Origin: Oscillospiraceae bacterium
GTDB taxonomy: Bacteria > Bacillota > Clostridia > Christensenellales > Aristaeellaceae
Assembly (NCBI GenBank): GCA_031280145.1
Contig: JAITHB010000140.1
Location: forward strand, 1 to 44,366
Direction: 5' to 3'
DNA: 44,366 nt
The notes below the pieces were generated by a model that did no database searches, had not been told where the DNA came from, and was given only the letters and a program-made list of their open reading frames with translations. The first letter of the stretch is position 1. Each line of letters opens with the position of its first letter. A program made the position numbers and the translations under genes. This document shows positions 30,043-38,535 of the stretch, piece after piece.

Positions 30043-33000
30043 ATGAGCAAAACCACAGTTTATACGGGAAGACCGTGGCGGCTGCCGCCGCTCGTCTTCG
30101 ATGAGATCGGCGCGCTTCTGCCTTCGGGTAAGCCGCTGATTCTGCTTGTGCCCGAACAATCCACGCTTCAAACGGAGCTTGACGTGGTTCGCCGTCTCAA
30201 CCTGCGCGGCTTCATCACTCTTCACGTCCTGTCGCCGTCAAGGCTTTCCGACCGCGTGTTCGAGCAGACAGGGTCGCCGCGTTCCTCAATGATAAGCGCG
30301 TCGGGCAAGAGTATGGCGCTCGCCGCGATTCTGCAAAGCGTGTCAAACAAGCTCGTCTACTATGGCAAAGCGGCGCGTCTCACGGGCTTCGCTAAGAAAG
30401 CTGTGGAAATAATCGGAGAACTCAAGCGCGCGGGGCTTGTTCCCAACGATTGCGTCAGACTTGCGCAGACGCTCGGGCGTACTGATAATCCTGACAAACG
30501 CCTTCAAGATAAGCTGAACGACATAAGTATAATATGGGAACGCTACGAGGAGTTTCTCGCGGAACAGTTCGTGGACGGCGAAGACGTTCAGTCGGAGCTC
30601 ATCCGCCGACTCCCCGAATCCACTATATTTGACGGCGCGCACGTTTGGGCGATGGGCTTCGACTTGGTAACGCCGCAGTTTGCCAGCCTCATTATTAGCG
30701 TCGCCGCCAAAGCGGAATCGTTGACGCTTGCGCTCATCAGCGGCAGCGAAGCGGACTTAGACGCGCCGCTCTGGGAACCCGCGCGCGCGACGCTTGCGCG
30801 TCTTGCGAAGTGGTTCGACTTGGCGGGCATCGAGTGGGAACATAAACATATCGGCAGCCCGCTTGCGCGCCCCGCGGAAATTCTCGCAATCGAAAGCGGC
30901 TTGTTCTCACGCGCGAGCGCTTCCCTATCCACGCCTGACGCTCCGCATTCCGCCTTCGATATAATTCCCGCGCCGAATATGGAAGCGCAGACAGAGTGGG
31001 CGGCGGCGCGGATTCTCACGCTCTGCAAGAACGGCGTGAAGCCTGACGAGATAATAGTTCTGCACACTGACCTCGGCGGCAGCGCGCGCATGACAAAGAA
31101 CATCCTGGGAAAGTACGGCATACCGATTTATCTTGACGAAAAGAAGAAAGCCCAAAACCACCCGCTGTTCCGCTCAATCCTCGCCGCGCTTAGGTTCGCG
31201 CTTCACGGCGAAGCCACGTTCGACCTGCTGGAATGGCTCGGCTTTTCCTCAACATTTGAAGAAGACGTGTTCACGCTCGGCAAGTTCGCCCACACCCACG
31301 CTATAGACGGCGATCGCTGGCGTTACCCCCTAAACGCGTCAAAGAGCGGCAAGCCTTTCGGCGAGAAGGAACAGAAGCTGCGCGATAAAGCGGAATCCAT
31401 CCGCGAGACCGCAGTAAAGCCGCTGTACACGCTCCAGCGCCGGCTTCGCGCAAGCCGCGCGAATCACGCGGCAATCCTGTGGGATTTCACGGTTGAGTGC
31501 GCCTACGCGGAACGCATGAACGAGCTTGTCGAAAGAATCGGTCTTGGAGAAGGCGGCGTCGACGCGTCTCAAGCGGAGGACGCGAAGGCTGCGTGGGGAA
31601 TCTGGCTGTCCATATTAGACCAGCTCGCGGCGCTCGAATCGACGAGCAGCGTTCCGCATTCCGCTCTGCTCAAGATAATCGAGTCGGGTCTTGAAAGCAC
31701 GGAGCTTGCCACGCTCCCGCCCGAAACAGGGCGCGTGACAGTAGGGCAACTCGGCAGAACCAAGCTCGGGCTGACAGGCACCAAAGCCATAATTCTGCTT
31801 GGCGCGCAGAACGCTTCGTCGTCCCGTGCGGGCGCGGGGCTTCTGTCCGACGCGGAAGTCGCGGCTGCGGACGAGGCGCTTCAAAACAGAAAGAACCGCT
31901 GCGGCGCGGCAATCCTCGCAAGCACGATAAAGGGGCTGGACGACAAGTCGCTTCTGAATCTGTACAGAATGAATCTGCTTGAAGCGCTGTCCGCGCCAAG
32001 CGAGTATCTGGCGGTAACCTGCACGGTCGCGGACGATCAGCATCTGCGCGGCGGAAAGCTTCCGCCGTTAGTCTCAAGGATGAACAGGCTTACGGGCGGC
32101 GCAATTCGTCCGTATGACACGATTGACGGGCTACCCGTCTTCATGTACGCGCGTTATCCCATTCTTGAGAAGGAAGCGCAGAGCGCGGAGCCGCCGCAGT
32201 TTGCGCGCGACCGCGTGATAAGCGAAGCGATTTCTCAAGCGCTGTACAGCGGCAAAAAGTACAGCGTGACGCGCCTTGAATCGTACGCGAGCTGCGGCTT
32301 CCGCCACTTTGTAAGGTTCGGTCTCGCGCCGCGCAACGAAGACCCGCCCGAGGTTCTGCCCACCCCGACGGGAATCATGGCGCACCTTCTCATGCAGAAG
32401 CTTGCGGAATTGCTGGTGAACAATACAGACGCCGCAAACCTTTCGGACGCGCAGGCGGAGCAGCTGATACGCGCAATCACGGAGCCTATGCTTTCCGAAT
32501 ACGCGTTCGGTATCTTGGACACAAACGCAAAGACGCGTTCGATTCGCGCAAGCCTCGCGCGTCTTCTTGACGATTCGGGCAAAGCGATGCTTGCCCACGC
32601 GCGAGGCTCGTCGTTCCGCACGATAACGCCGGAACAGAAGTTCAGCGTTGCGCTGAATGAAGAACGCGCGTCGGTCACGCTTGAAGGAACCATAGACAGA
32701 ATAGACGCGTTCACAAATCAGGCAGGCGAGAAGTTCTTCCGCGTCGTCGACTATAAATACGGCAAGCAGGCGGAACACATGAACTTCAACCCCACAAAGC
32801 TCATCATGGGGCTGTCGCTTCAGCTTCCGCTTTACCTGTTCGCGGCGCGAAGCTCTATAGTTCAGAACGGAATTCCCGCGGCGGCGCTGTATTTCAAAAT
32901 GGTTGAGCCGCTGCTTGAGCTTTCCGATTCGGAGGAGAAGATGAAACAGAGCCGCGCCGACAGTTTCATTCTGCGCGGAATCGTCGTCGACCGAAAGGAC

Positions 33001-33336
33001 GTCGCCTTCGAGATGGACAACGGCGCGTCCGTTCGTTCGCTGCCCACGCTTTACAAGAAGGACGGCGAGCGGTATAAGAACGCGCAGCTTCTCTCCTTAA
33101 ACGAGATGGACGCGCTGATTGATTGGTCGGTTCGCAAGGCGATGAGCATTGCGGATTCGATTAACCGCGGCGACATATCAGCAAAGCCCGCCGCGACATC
33201 GCAGTACATGGCGTGCAACTTCTGCGGCTACCGCGCCTTATGCGGACGCGACGAGAATATACCATATATGGTGCGCGACAAGGTCAGCTTCGACGAGATG
33301 CTGAAAAAGATAAAGTTCGATTCCCATCCCTCTTAA
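30043..33336 (+). CDS. addB: AddB/RexB-type exonuclease subunit
   Basis: 1097 residues. AddAB processes double-strand DNA ends for recombination. The N-terminal half is an inactivated helicase fold: KPLILLVPEQSTLQTELDVV and LHVLSPSRLSDRVFEQTG match AddB. The Walker A (GRSGSGKT in B. subtilis AddB) is replaced by TGRPWRLPP, so ATP binding there is unlikely. The C-terminal PD-(D/E)XK nuclease (about 740-1090) has GTIDRIDAF, VVDYKYGKQ and GLSLQLPLYLFA. Four cysteines for the [4Fe-4S] staple are present: YASCGFRHF and CNFCGYRALC. AddA, normally the next gene, is absent; an FtsX permease follows instead. RexB from lactic bacteria also lacks Walker A, so this is not by itself a sign of decay. Confidence 0.93.
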   Translation: MSKTTVYTGRPWRLPPLVFDEIGALLPSGKPLILLVPEQSTLQTELDVVRRLNLRGFITLHVLSPSRLSDRVFEQTGSPRSSMISASGKSMALAAILQSVSNKLVYYGKAARLTGFAKKAVEIIGELKRAGLVPNDCVRLAQTLGRTDNPDKRLQDKLNDISIIWERYEEFLAEQFVDGEDVQSELIRRLPESTIFDGAHVWAMGFDLVTPQFASLIISVAAKAESLTLALISGSEADLDAPLWEPARATLARLAKWFDLAGIEWEHKHIGSPLARPAEILAIESGLFSRASASLSTPDAPHSAFDIIPAPNMEAQTEWAAARILTLCKNGVKPDEIIVLHTDLGGSARMTKNILGKYGIPIYLDEKKKAQNHPLFRSILAALRFALHGEATFDLLEWLGFSSTFEEDVFTLGKFAHTHAIDGDRWRYPLNASKSGKPFGEKEQKLRDKAESIRETAVKPLYTLQRRLRASRANHAAILWDFTVECAYAERMNELVERIGLGEGGVDASQAEDAKAAWGIWLSILDQLAALESTSSVPHSALLKIIESGLESTELATLPPETGRVTVGQLGRTKLGLTGTKAIILLGAQNASSSRAGAGLLSDAEVAAADEALQNRKNRCGAAILASTIKGLDDKSLLNLYRMNLLEALSAPSEYLAVTCTVADDQHLRGGKLPPLVSRMNRLTGGAIRPYDTIDGLPVFMYARYPILEKEAQSAEPPQFARDRVISEAISQALYSGKKYSVTRLESYASCGFRHFVRFGLAPRNEDPPEVLPTPTGIMAHLLMQKLAELLVNNTDAANLSDAQAEQLIRAITEPMLSEYAFGILDTNAKTRSIRASLARLLDDSGKAMLAHARGSSFRTITPEQKFSVALNEERASVTLEGTIDRIDAFTNQAGEKFFRVVDYKYGKQAEHMNFNPTKLIMGLSLQLPLYLFAARSSIVQNGIPAAALYFKMVEPLLELSDSEEKMKQSRADSFILRGIVVDRKDVAFEMDNGASVRSLPTLYKKDGERYKNAQLLSLNEMDALIDWSVRKAMSIADSINRGDISAKPAATSQYMACNFCGYRALCGRDENIPYMVRDKVSFDEMLKKIKFDSHPS
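33288..33306 (+). repeat. 19-bp direct repeat, copy in the addB 3' end
   Basis: CTTCGACGAGATGCTGAAA, identical to 35608-35626. The two copies bracket the permease and truncated ATPase genes. Confidence 0.8.
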
Positions 33337-33370
33337 GCATGAGCCGCACCAAAAAAGGAGCGATGCATTA

Positions 33371-35335
33371 ATGGTATCATTGTATTTGGCGCAGTCGATA
33401 AAGCGTCGGCGAAGAGTCCACCTCGTCTTATTGATAATCATCGCGTGTTCAATGGTTTTGCCGTTGATTGTATCAATATATCGCTCCAGCATGGTCTACG
33501 GAGACGAAATGCAGCATCTGAACCATACGCACGGAGCGAACTATCTGATTTTGAGGTCATCCGAAGAATATTTGCCCGAATTTTCGGAATTACCGGGATT
33601 ATCGAGCGAGCTTATAGACGGAACCATCTATATCTTCATACAAAATCCTGATGAAATCGAAGACACAACCAAAAAAAGCAACTACTCACTTATGTTGTTT
33701 AATATCGTTCAAAGCATTAACGGCAGAGACGGCGCGGACCTTATATTCGCTTCCTTTTCCGACGAGGTGCGCCTGCAACAGCAATTCTCAATGTCTATAA
33801 CGCTGCATATTGTAAGCCTTGTGTTTTTGGTTGTTGCTTTGTTAATAATCCGAGCGTCGTACGGCAATCACCTTAAACAATTTTCTCAAGATATGGAAGT
33901 CATGCGTTCCTGCGGCGCAACGAACAAGCAAATATACGCTGTCTTCTTGACGGAATTTATCATGGTTTTCTTACTTGGCGCGGCGATAGCTGTCGGCGCG
34001 GCGTCGGCTGTTATGTATATAATCATAGATAAATTTATCGGCGTGCAAGGCGTTGGCGCGCTCACGTGGCTGATTTTCCATGTGGACGCAGTCGAATTTG
34101 GAATAATTATCGGCGAATTCTTCGTAATGACGGCAATAATGTCGTGTGTGTTTTTAGTGAGCACATTCAATGGCAGGAAAGCGAAAAGCAATCGCTATGA
34201 CGCCGCCGGCAACAAAATCCGCAGATACAAGTCGCTGACTATAGCAAATGACGCGCGAACGTCCCTGTTCCGCCTTTTTCAGCAGCGCACGCGCAAGCAA
34301 ATAATCAGTTGTTACTGGGTCTCAATTCCAAGCACCATTATCATTGTCTTTCTGTTCACATTTTTAGTGTCAACAACGGGAGATCTATTCGTCCCGCCGG
34401 AACATGATTTGAACTTGACTATTTCGCCGCTATATAGGGAAACGTTGAGCTTCGGCGCTGAGGATATCGAAGCGATAGAGAAATTAGACGGTGTCGGCAA
34501 GGCGGTCGCTCGGCATAGTCTCAGCGAATTCTACATCCTCAGCAGCTCTTTGGCTGATCAACCCGTTACCTATTCAACATACCTGAAACGGTTCGGCGAT
34601 CTTGACGCAAGCGCCGTAAAGGTAGACGGACTTGGAAAATATGATATTGTCATCAACGCAAACTCCCAAAATATAAGTTACGAAATCGGTGATACGATTT
34701 CTATATACCCGATGGAAGCGAGCGTAAGAATCGCGCAGGTGTTCGATATACCATACAACGGAAGAATGCTGACGACATATTTATCCGACGAGCTATACGG
34801 CGAGTTTGCTTTGAGTCAGCCTGTATTTATGTTAGGTATCGATATTGAGAGCGGCGCGGACAGCGGCGCAGTTGAAAGCAGCATTGGCAATCTCTATCCG
34901 AAAGATGAGTTTTCTTTGGTGAACAATATAGCTATGCATGAAAAAACAGTATCGTCAATTCCCGGATACTTCGCGCTTGACCTCACTCTTTCCGGAATAC
35001 TCCTTCTGTTTATATTGATAATACTCGCGGTTAAGCTTGGCGATTTCATCAGCGGTCAGCGTTCAAACATGCAAGTGTTATATGAACTTGGCGCGGACAA
35101 GTCCGATATAAAAGCCGCTTATCGCAAGCTGACGCTTAAACTGTCGTTAATAGCCGTCGTCTTCTCCGTTGCTGTCGGATTAGCATCACATGCGTTTGTG
35201 TCGATATCCGCAGGGATGGTCTTTCAAGTGGACATACGAGCCGTCATTTTCCAGTTAATTGTAGCTTTCCTGATACTTTGGGCTTATAACTATCCCGTCC
35301 GCAGAGAACTTGAAAACGTTCTTAAGAGTATATGA
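33371..35335 (+). CDS. FtsX-type ABC transporter permease
   Basis: 654 residues. ATG 33371 follows GGAG. Membrane segments are visible at about 20-38 (VLLIIIACSMVLPLIVSIY), about 138-160, 195-218 (FIMVFLLGAAIAVGAASAVM) and 240-262, then again at about 325-345, 540-560, 595-615 and 620-640. Two FtsX-like cores are present: MEVMRSCGATNKQIYAVFL and MQVLYELGADKSDIKAAYRK carry the usual coupling-helix pattern. Family knowledge: such permeases work with a MacB/LolD-like ATPase in peptide or lipoprotein export, antibiotic sensing or wall-enzyme control. Its ATPase, 16 nt downstream, is cut short, so the system is probably dead or uses an ATPase from elsewhere. Codons look more AT-rich than in addB, suggesting recent acquisition. 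Confidence 0.88.
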   Translation: MVSLYLAQSIKRRRRVHLVLLIIIACSMVLPLIVSIYRSSMVYGDEMQHLNHTHGANYLILRSSEEYLPEFSELPGLSSELIDGTIYIFIQNPDEIEDTTKKSNYSLMLFNIVQSINGRDGADLIFASFSDEVRLQQQFSMSITLHIVSLVFLVVALLIIRASYGNHLKQFSQDMEVMRSCGATNKQIYAVFLTEFIMVFLLGAAIAVGAASAVMYIIIDKFIGVQGVGALTWLIFHVDAVEFGIIIGEFFVMTAIMSCVFLVSTFNGRKAKSNRYDAAGNKIRRYKSLTIANDARTSLFRLFQQRTRKQIISCYWVSIPSTIIIVFLFTFLVSTTGDLFVPPEHDLNLTISPLYRETLSFGAEDIEAIEKLDGVGKAVARHSLSEFYILSSSLADQPVTYSTYLKRFGDLDASAVKVDGLGKYDIVINANSQNISYEIGDTISIYPMEASVRIAQVFDIPYNGRMLTTYLSDELYGEFALSQPVFMLGIDIESGADSGAVESSIGNLYPKDEFSLVNNIAMHEKTVSSIPGYFALDLTLSGILLLFILIILAVKLGDFISGQRSNMQVLYELGADKSDIKAAYRKLTLKLSLIAVVFSVAVGLASHAFVSISAGMVFQVDIRAVIFQLIVAFLILWAYNYPVRRELENVLKSI

Positions 35336-35350
35336 TACGGAGGTTCAGCC

Positions 35351-35563
35351 ATGACCGTTATCAGCGCAAGAAACCTCGCCAATACCTATACCCAAGGCAC
35401 CGAGTCCATAACCGCCATAAACAACGTCTCTATATTGATCGAGCAGGGCGAGTTCGTCTCGATATCGGGTCAGTCTGGTTCGGGCAAAACCACGCTGCTG
35501 AATCTGCTTGCGTGTACGCGCAATTGGCGTCGCGTCAATTGGTTATTGAGAATGGTGTATTGA
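35351..35563 (+). pseudogene. ABC transporter ATPase fragment (N-terminal end only)
   Basis: The frame starts at ATG 35351 after GGAGG, in normal operon position behind the permease. [19 protein letters not shown] and Walker [19 protein letters not shown] match MacB/LolD-type ATPases up to about residue 52. The reading frame then changes to unrelated residues (TRNWRRVN...) and stops at residue 70, where about 230 residues would be expected. The signature motif, Walker B and H-loop are missing. The break lies just before a region with a transposase remnant, so an insertion or deletion probably removed the rest. Confidence 0.85.
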
Positions 35564-35737
35564 GCGAGCTGCGGATGTAAGCATACAACATAAGGAAGTT
35601 AAGTTTACTTCGACGAGATGCTGAAACGAGTTTGCTTGCCGCCCTGCGATGGTTGACATAATCCTGACTTTAACACCCCACCTTGGAAAAAGGCAGTAGA
35701 ACCAAAGCGAAATGAGCTGTTTTTGTTGCACGATTAT
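35564..35737. other. Gene-free remnant between ATPase fragment and transposase remnant
   Basis: No coding signal. It contains the second copy of the 19-bp direct repeat (35608-35626), then TGACATAATCCTGACTTTAA near 35654-35673, which may be close to the end of the insertion element. Confidence 0.5.
35608..35626 (+). repeat. 19-bp direct repeat, second copy
   Basis: Identical to 33288-33306 in the addB coding end. Here it is followed by unrelated sequence and sits outside any intact gene. Confidence 0.8.
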
Positions 35738-36075
35738 CTAGCACAATGACCGTGTTTTGGCTGCGGCGGAAACTTTTTTTATCGATTCCAGGGTACAGCG
35801 CTTGCGTGTGAAGTCGGTGCCAAACGCTTCACTCAACTCGTCTGCGGCTTCGCTTCTGTAGTCGAACAGATAAAGATTCTCTTCTTCAAGCGAATATCCC
35901 AGTCGGTTCAGCTCATCAGCAATCCTCTGTGCGGAATATCGCTTGCCGGTCTTTTTCTGAATCAGACGCATGATCACCAGCGCTATGAAACACACCAGAA
36001 TATGTGCGTTTATTCGGTCTTCTAATGATACATACACCGGTCCTATCTCAACTGTGCTTTTTGCCGCCTTGAACG
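35738..36075 (-). pseudogene. Transposase remnant, IS1634/IS4-like C-terminal part
   Basis: About 110 residues can be read on the minus strand, from TFKAAKSTVEIGPVYVSLED through RINAHILVCFIALVIMRLIQ to the stop at 35738. This matches the end of the IS1634-like DDE transposases, which are about 550 residues long and have ...RPVYVxxEDRIxAHFLxCFxALxxxR near the C-terminus. The catalytic core is missing: at about 36076 the sequence switches to adhesin-like coding on the other strand. It is a dead fragment that marks a rearrangement in this region. Confidence 0.8.
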
Positions 36076-36079
36076 TTCA

Positions 36080-37066
36080 CAAACCTACAAACAATGGCGG
36101 TGGCGGCATTTATATTCATGAAGGCACAAAACTTTGTATAGATGCGTCTGAATTAACAGCAACAAAACAACAGGACTTGGAGGAGCGATTTGTGCTTATG
36201 CTGCTTCTGATGTTTATATCAATGGTTCATTATTATCTGACAACAAAGCAGCAGTCGGCGGAGCTATTAGAACGCAAGGAAGCACAGCAGTATTTATATC
36301 CGGCTCAAGCGATATAAACGGAAATATCGCGTCTGGCAGGAGCGGGGACGGGGGCGGAGGCATATCTCTTGGAAATGACTGCCCACTAACACTAAGTGAC
36401 ATCACAATAATCGAAAACAACCGTGCTTATAGCAACGGAGGCGGTGTTGCTGTTGATTATTCTGAACTCGGACTATTCAGCATCGGTCCAAACGTCGTAT
36501 TCAGCGCAACAGAGCGGCGAGCGGCTACTACATTCAAGAACCCGCCGATATTGAACTGTATGGCGGGCATATCGAGACGACGCACGTCTCTGCGCCGTTC
36601 ACCTATTTGTACAACAACTACGACATCCAGTATACGAAAGGCAGACCTACTGCAGACCGGGATACACCAACGCCGGCAACAACCGCGTTGAGGACAACAG
36701 CAATACCGCCACCAACCCAAACCTGACGCCGCAGATGCGCGCGGCGCTGTCTTCGCTAACGGGTTCCATCGCTGACGGCGAACAAGCAACGAGCGTTCTT
36801 ATCAATATGATTTCAGGCGTTATCGCTCGTTATTTCTCATTGGTCACCTCCCCCGCTACTCCTGCCGCGTCGGAAGAAATCCCCTCGGAGGCCGCTGAGT
36901 CGTTCATGGACAGCGTCGTCCGCTTAACCTGCGCGGTCGCGAAGTATATTCCGGAAGAACGGCTGACAAACTGAAAACCACGATGACCGCCATCTGCGGA
37001 TGCGAAACACTTGGCAAGGCGGTAATCTGCTGCTGCAACAGCGAAAATTCGGGCTGCAACTGCTAG
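36080..37066 (+). pseudogene. Decayed beta-helix surface protein (adhesin-like)
   Basis: The coding signal runs through several frames. Pieces in order: NNGGGGIYIHEGTKLCID (36100s), then, after a shift, LGGAICAYAASDVYING and GGGGISLGNDCPLTLSD with ENNRAYSNGGGVAVD, then, after another shift near 36510, GYYIQEPADIELYGGHIETT and FTYLYNNYDIQYTKG. A third shift leads to GYTNAGNNRVEDNSN and MRAALSSLTGSIADGEQ, and a fourth near 36960 to a cysteine-rich end (CCCNSENSGCNC). These are pieces of one Firmicutes right-handed beta-helix surface protein with the conserved NPAD...YNNYDI-like end. The start is lost at the transposase junction. At least three to four frameshifts make expression unlikely, unless some are assembly errors. 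Confidence 0.75.
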
Positions 37067-37090
37067 TTTATCAGAGCGCAAACAATATGT

Positions 37091-37124
37091 GCATGGGCGG
37101 GATTTTTAATTGCCCGCCCCATGC
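37091..37124. terminator. Strong hairpin after the adhesin remnant
   Basis: GCATGGGCGGG (37091-37101) pairs with CCCGCCCCATGC (37113-37124) with one bulged base, loop ATTTTTAATTG. No long T-run follows on either side, so it is only a possible two-way terminator between the remnant and the convergent aldo/keto reductase. Confidence 0.45.
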
Positions 37125-37166
37125 CAAAATCGCTCACGTTCCTAAACGTAAACTGCTTGTTTTCAA

Positions 37167-38303
37167 CTATGACGCGAACTGCCCGGCAATCTCCGCCAAA
37201 TTATCGATAATCTTTATGCCCTGCGGACACGCGCTCTCGCACTTGCCGCACGCTACGCACTTATCTGCGAACGTTCCCTTTTCCTTCATTGCGTTATAAT
37301 GCCACGCGCAGGAGGGAATGTTGCCGACGCGATACGCTTCGTCGTACGTGCGGAACACCTGCGGAATCACAACGCCCATCGGACAGGGCTGACAATAGTT
37401 GCAGCCCGTGCAGCCGATCTTCACGCGCTTCGCGTACGTCTCCTTAAGCTCCGTGAAGAAGGCAAGCTCGCTCTCGTTATACGCGGGCAGCTTCTCAAAC
37501 GTGGCGAGGTTCTGGCGGACCTGCTCCATATTGCTCATGCCCGACAATACAACCTTCACTTCGGGGAACGCGGTTACATATGAGAACGCCCACTCGACCG
37601 GCGAACGCTTGACAGGCTGGCTCTCCATAAGGGAAAGAATTTCAGCGGGAGGGTTCGCCAGCGCGCCGCCGCGGACAGGTTCCATCACGACGATGCCGAT
37701 TCCCTTCTTGCCCGCGTCCTTTATGCCTTGCAGCCCCGCCTGGTTCTTATCGTCCAGATAGTTGAACTGCACTTGCGCCATAGACCAGTCGTAGTCCGCG
37801 ATTATGTCGGAGAACGCGGCGTAATCGTCGTGGAACGAGAAGCAGGCGCGCTTTATCTTGCCTTGCTTCTTCGCCGTCTCGAAAAACTTCTGATAATTGA
37901 ACTTGCGGTACTTTTCAAAGTGTCCCTTGTTCAGCGCGTGAAGCAGATAGAAATCTATCGTCTCAACGCCGAGCTTCGCAAGCTGTTCGTCGAGCAGGCG
38001 ATACATATCCGCTTCTTCGTTGACTAACCAACTGGGACACTTCGTCGCCAGATGAACGCGGTCGCGGTAGCCGTCCTTCAGCGCGAGACCCGTGACGATT
38101 TCGCTTTCGCCGCCATGGTAGCCGTACGCGGTGTCGACGTAGTTTACGCCGCCGTCGATCGCGCAGCGAATCTGTTCGATAGCTTCCGCGCGGTTTATCT
38201 TCTCTTTGCCGTCCTCATCCTTGACGGTCGGCAGTCTCATTGCGCCGTAGCCCAGCAGGCTTACGTCGGCGTTCCATTCGGGCACGTGATTGGTTTTCAG
38301 CAT
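37167..38303 (-). CDS. Aldo/keto reductase with C-terminal 2[4Fe-4S] domain
   Basis: 378 residues; ATG 38303 has TAAGGAG upstream. The TIM-barrel part (about 1-285) holds the AKR tetrad: Asp and Tyr in VDTAYGYHGGESE, Lys in LATKCPSW, His in DFYLLHALNKG. The C-terminal domain (about 295-375) has CTGCNYCQPCPMGV and CVACGKCESACPQG, enough for two [4Fe-4S] clusters. Family knowledge: such ferredoxin-fused AKRs are common in strict anaerobes and may use ferredoxin-linked electrons; substrates are mostly unknown. It is alone on the minus strand with its own strong promoter. Confidence 0.93.
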   Translation of the reverse strand: MLKTNHVPEWNADVSLLGYGAMRLPTVKDEDGKEKINRAEAIEQIRCAIDGGVNYVDTAYGYHGGESEIVTGLALKDGYRDRVHLATKCPSWLVNEEADMYRLLDEQLAKLGVETIDFYLLHALNKGHFEKYRKFNYQKFFETAKKQGKIKRACFSFHDDYAAFSDIIADYDWSMAQVQFNYLDDKNQAGLQGIKDAGKKGIGIVVMEPVRGGALANPPAEILSLMESQPVKRSPVEWAFSYVTAFPEVKVVLSGMSNMEQVRQNLATFEKLPAYNESELAFFTELKETYAKRVKIGCTGCNYCQPCPMGVVIPQVFRTYDEAYRVGNIPSCAWHYNAMKEKGTFADKCVACGKCESACPQGIKIIDNLAEIAGQFAS

Positions 38304-38333
38304 ATTGGTTCTCCTTAAATGATTTTATGGCAC

Positions 38334-38362
38334 ATTATACCAAGCCATGCGCATTATGTCCA
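38334..38362 (-). promoter_or_regulatory. Promoter for the aldo/keto reductase gene
   Basis: On the minus strand TGGACA (38362-38357), a 17-nt spacer and TATAAT (38339-38334), which is also preceded by TGG (extended -10). Transcription would start near 38327, 24 nt before the ATG at 38303. Confidence 0.75.
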
Positions 38363-38444
38363 CCCTACAAGATTTTTCGATTAACGGCAGTTCAGTTGCC
38401 TCGATTCCATTGTTGCTATATAATTCAAATATCCAACAATAGTT

Positions 38445-38522
38445 GACGCGGCATGTCGAAATATTGCCTTACGGAGTATAAAGACGCGGCAATGCAGAAA
38501 TATCGCATTATTGAGTATGAAA
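38445..38522 (+). repeat. Two tandem copies of the ~40-bp hairpin repeat, second locus
   Basis: Copy 1 (38445-38482) and copy 2 (38483-38522) both start GACGCGGCA and end GAGTATAAA / GAGTATGAAA. Copy 2 holds AATGC...GCATT. The ends match the pair at 14432-14512 (GACGATGCAATGCC...GAGTATAAAA), so they are one family. They lie just before the MtaD gene. Confidence 0.7.
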
Positions 38523-38535
38523 GAGGATTGATTAT

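Noticed and set aside
35543-35731. Open frame of 62 codons on the minus strand next to the transposase remnant
   Set aside because: No ribosome site or family motif; it spans the junction of three unrelated pieces.
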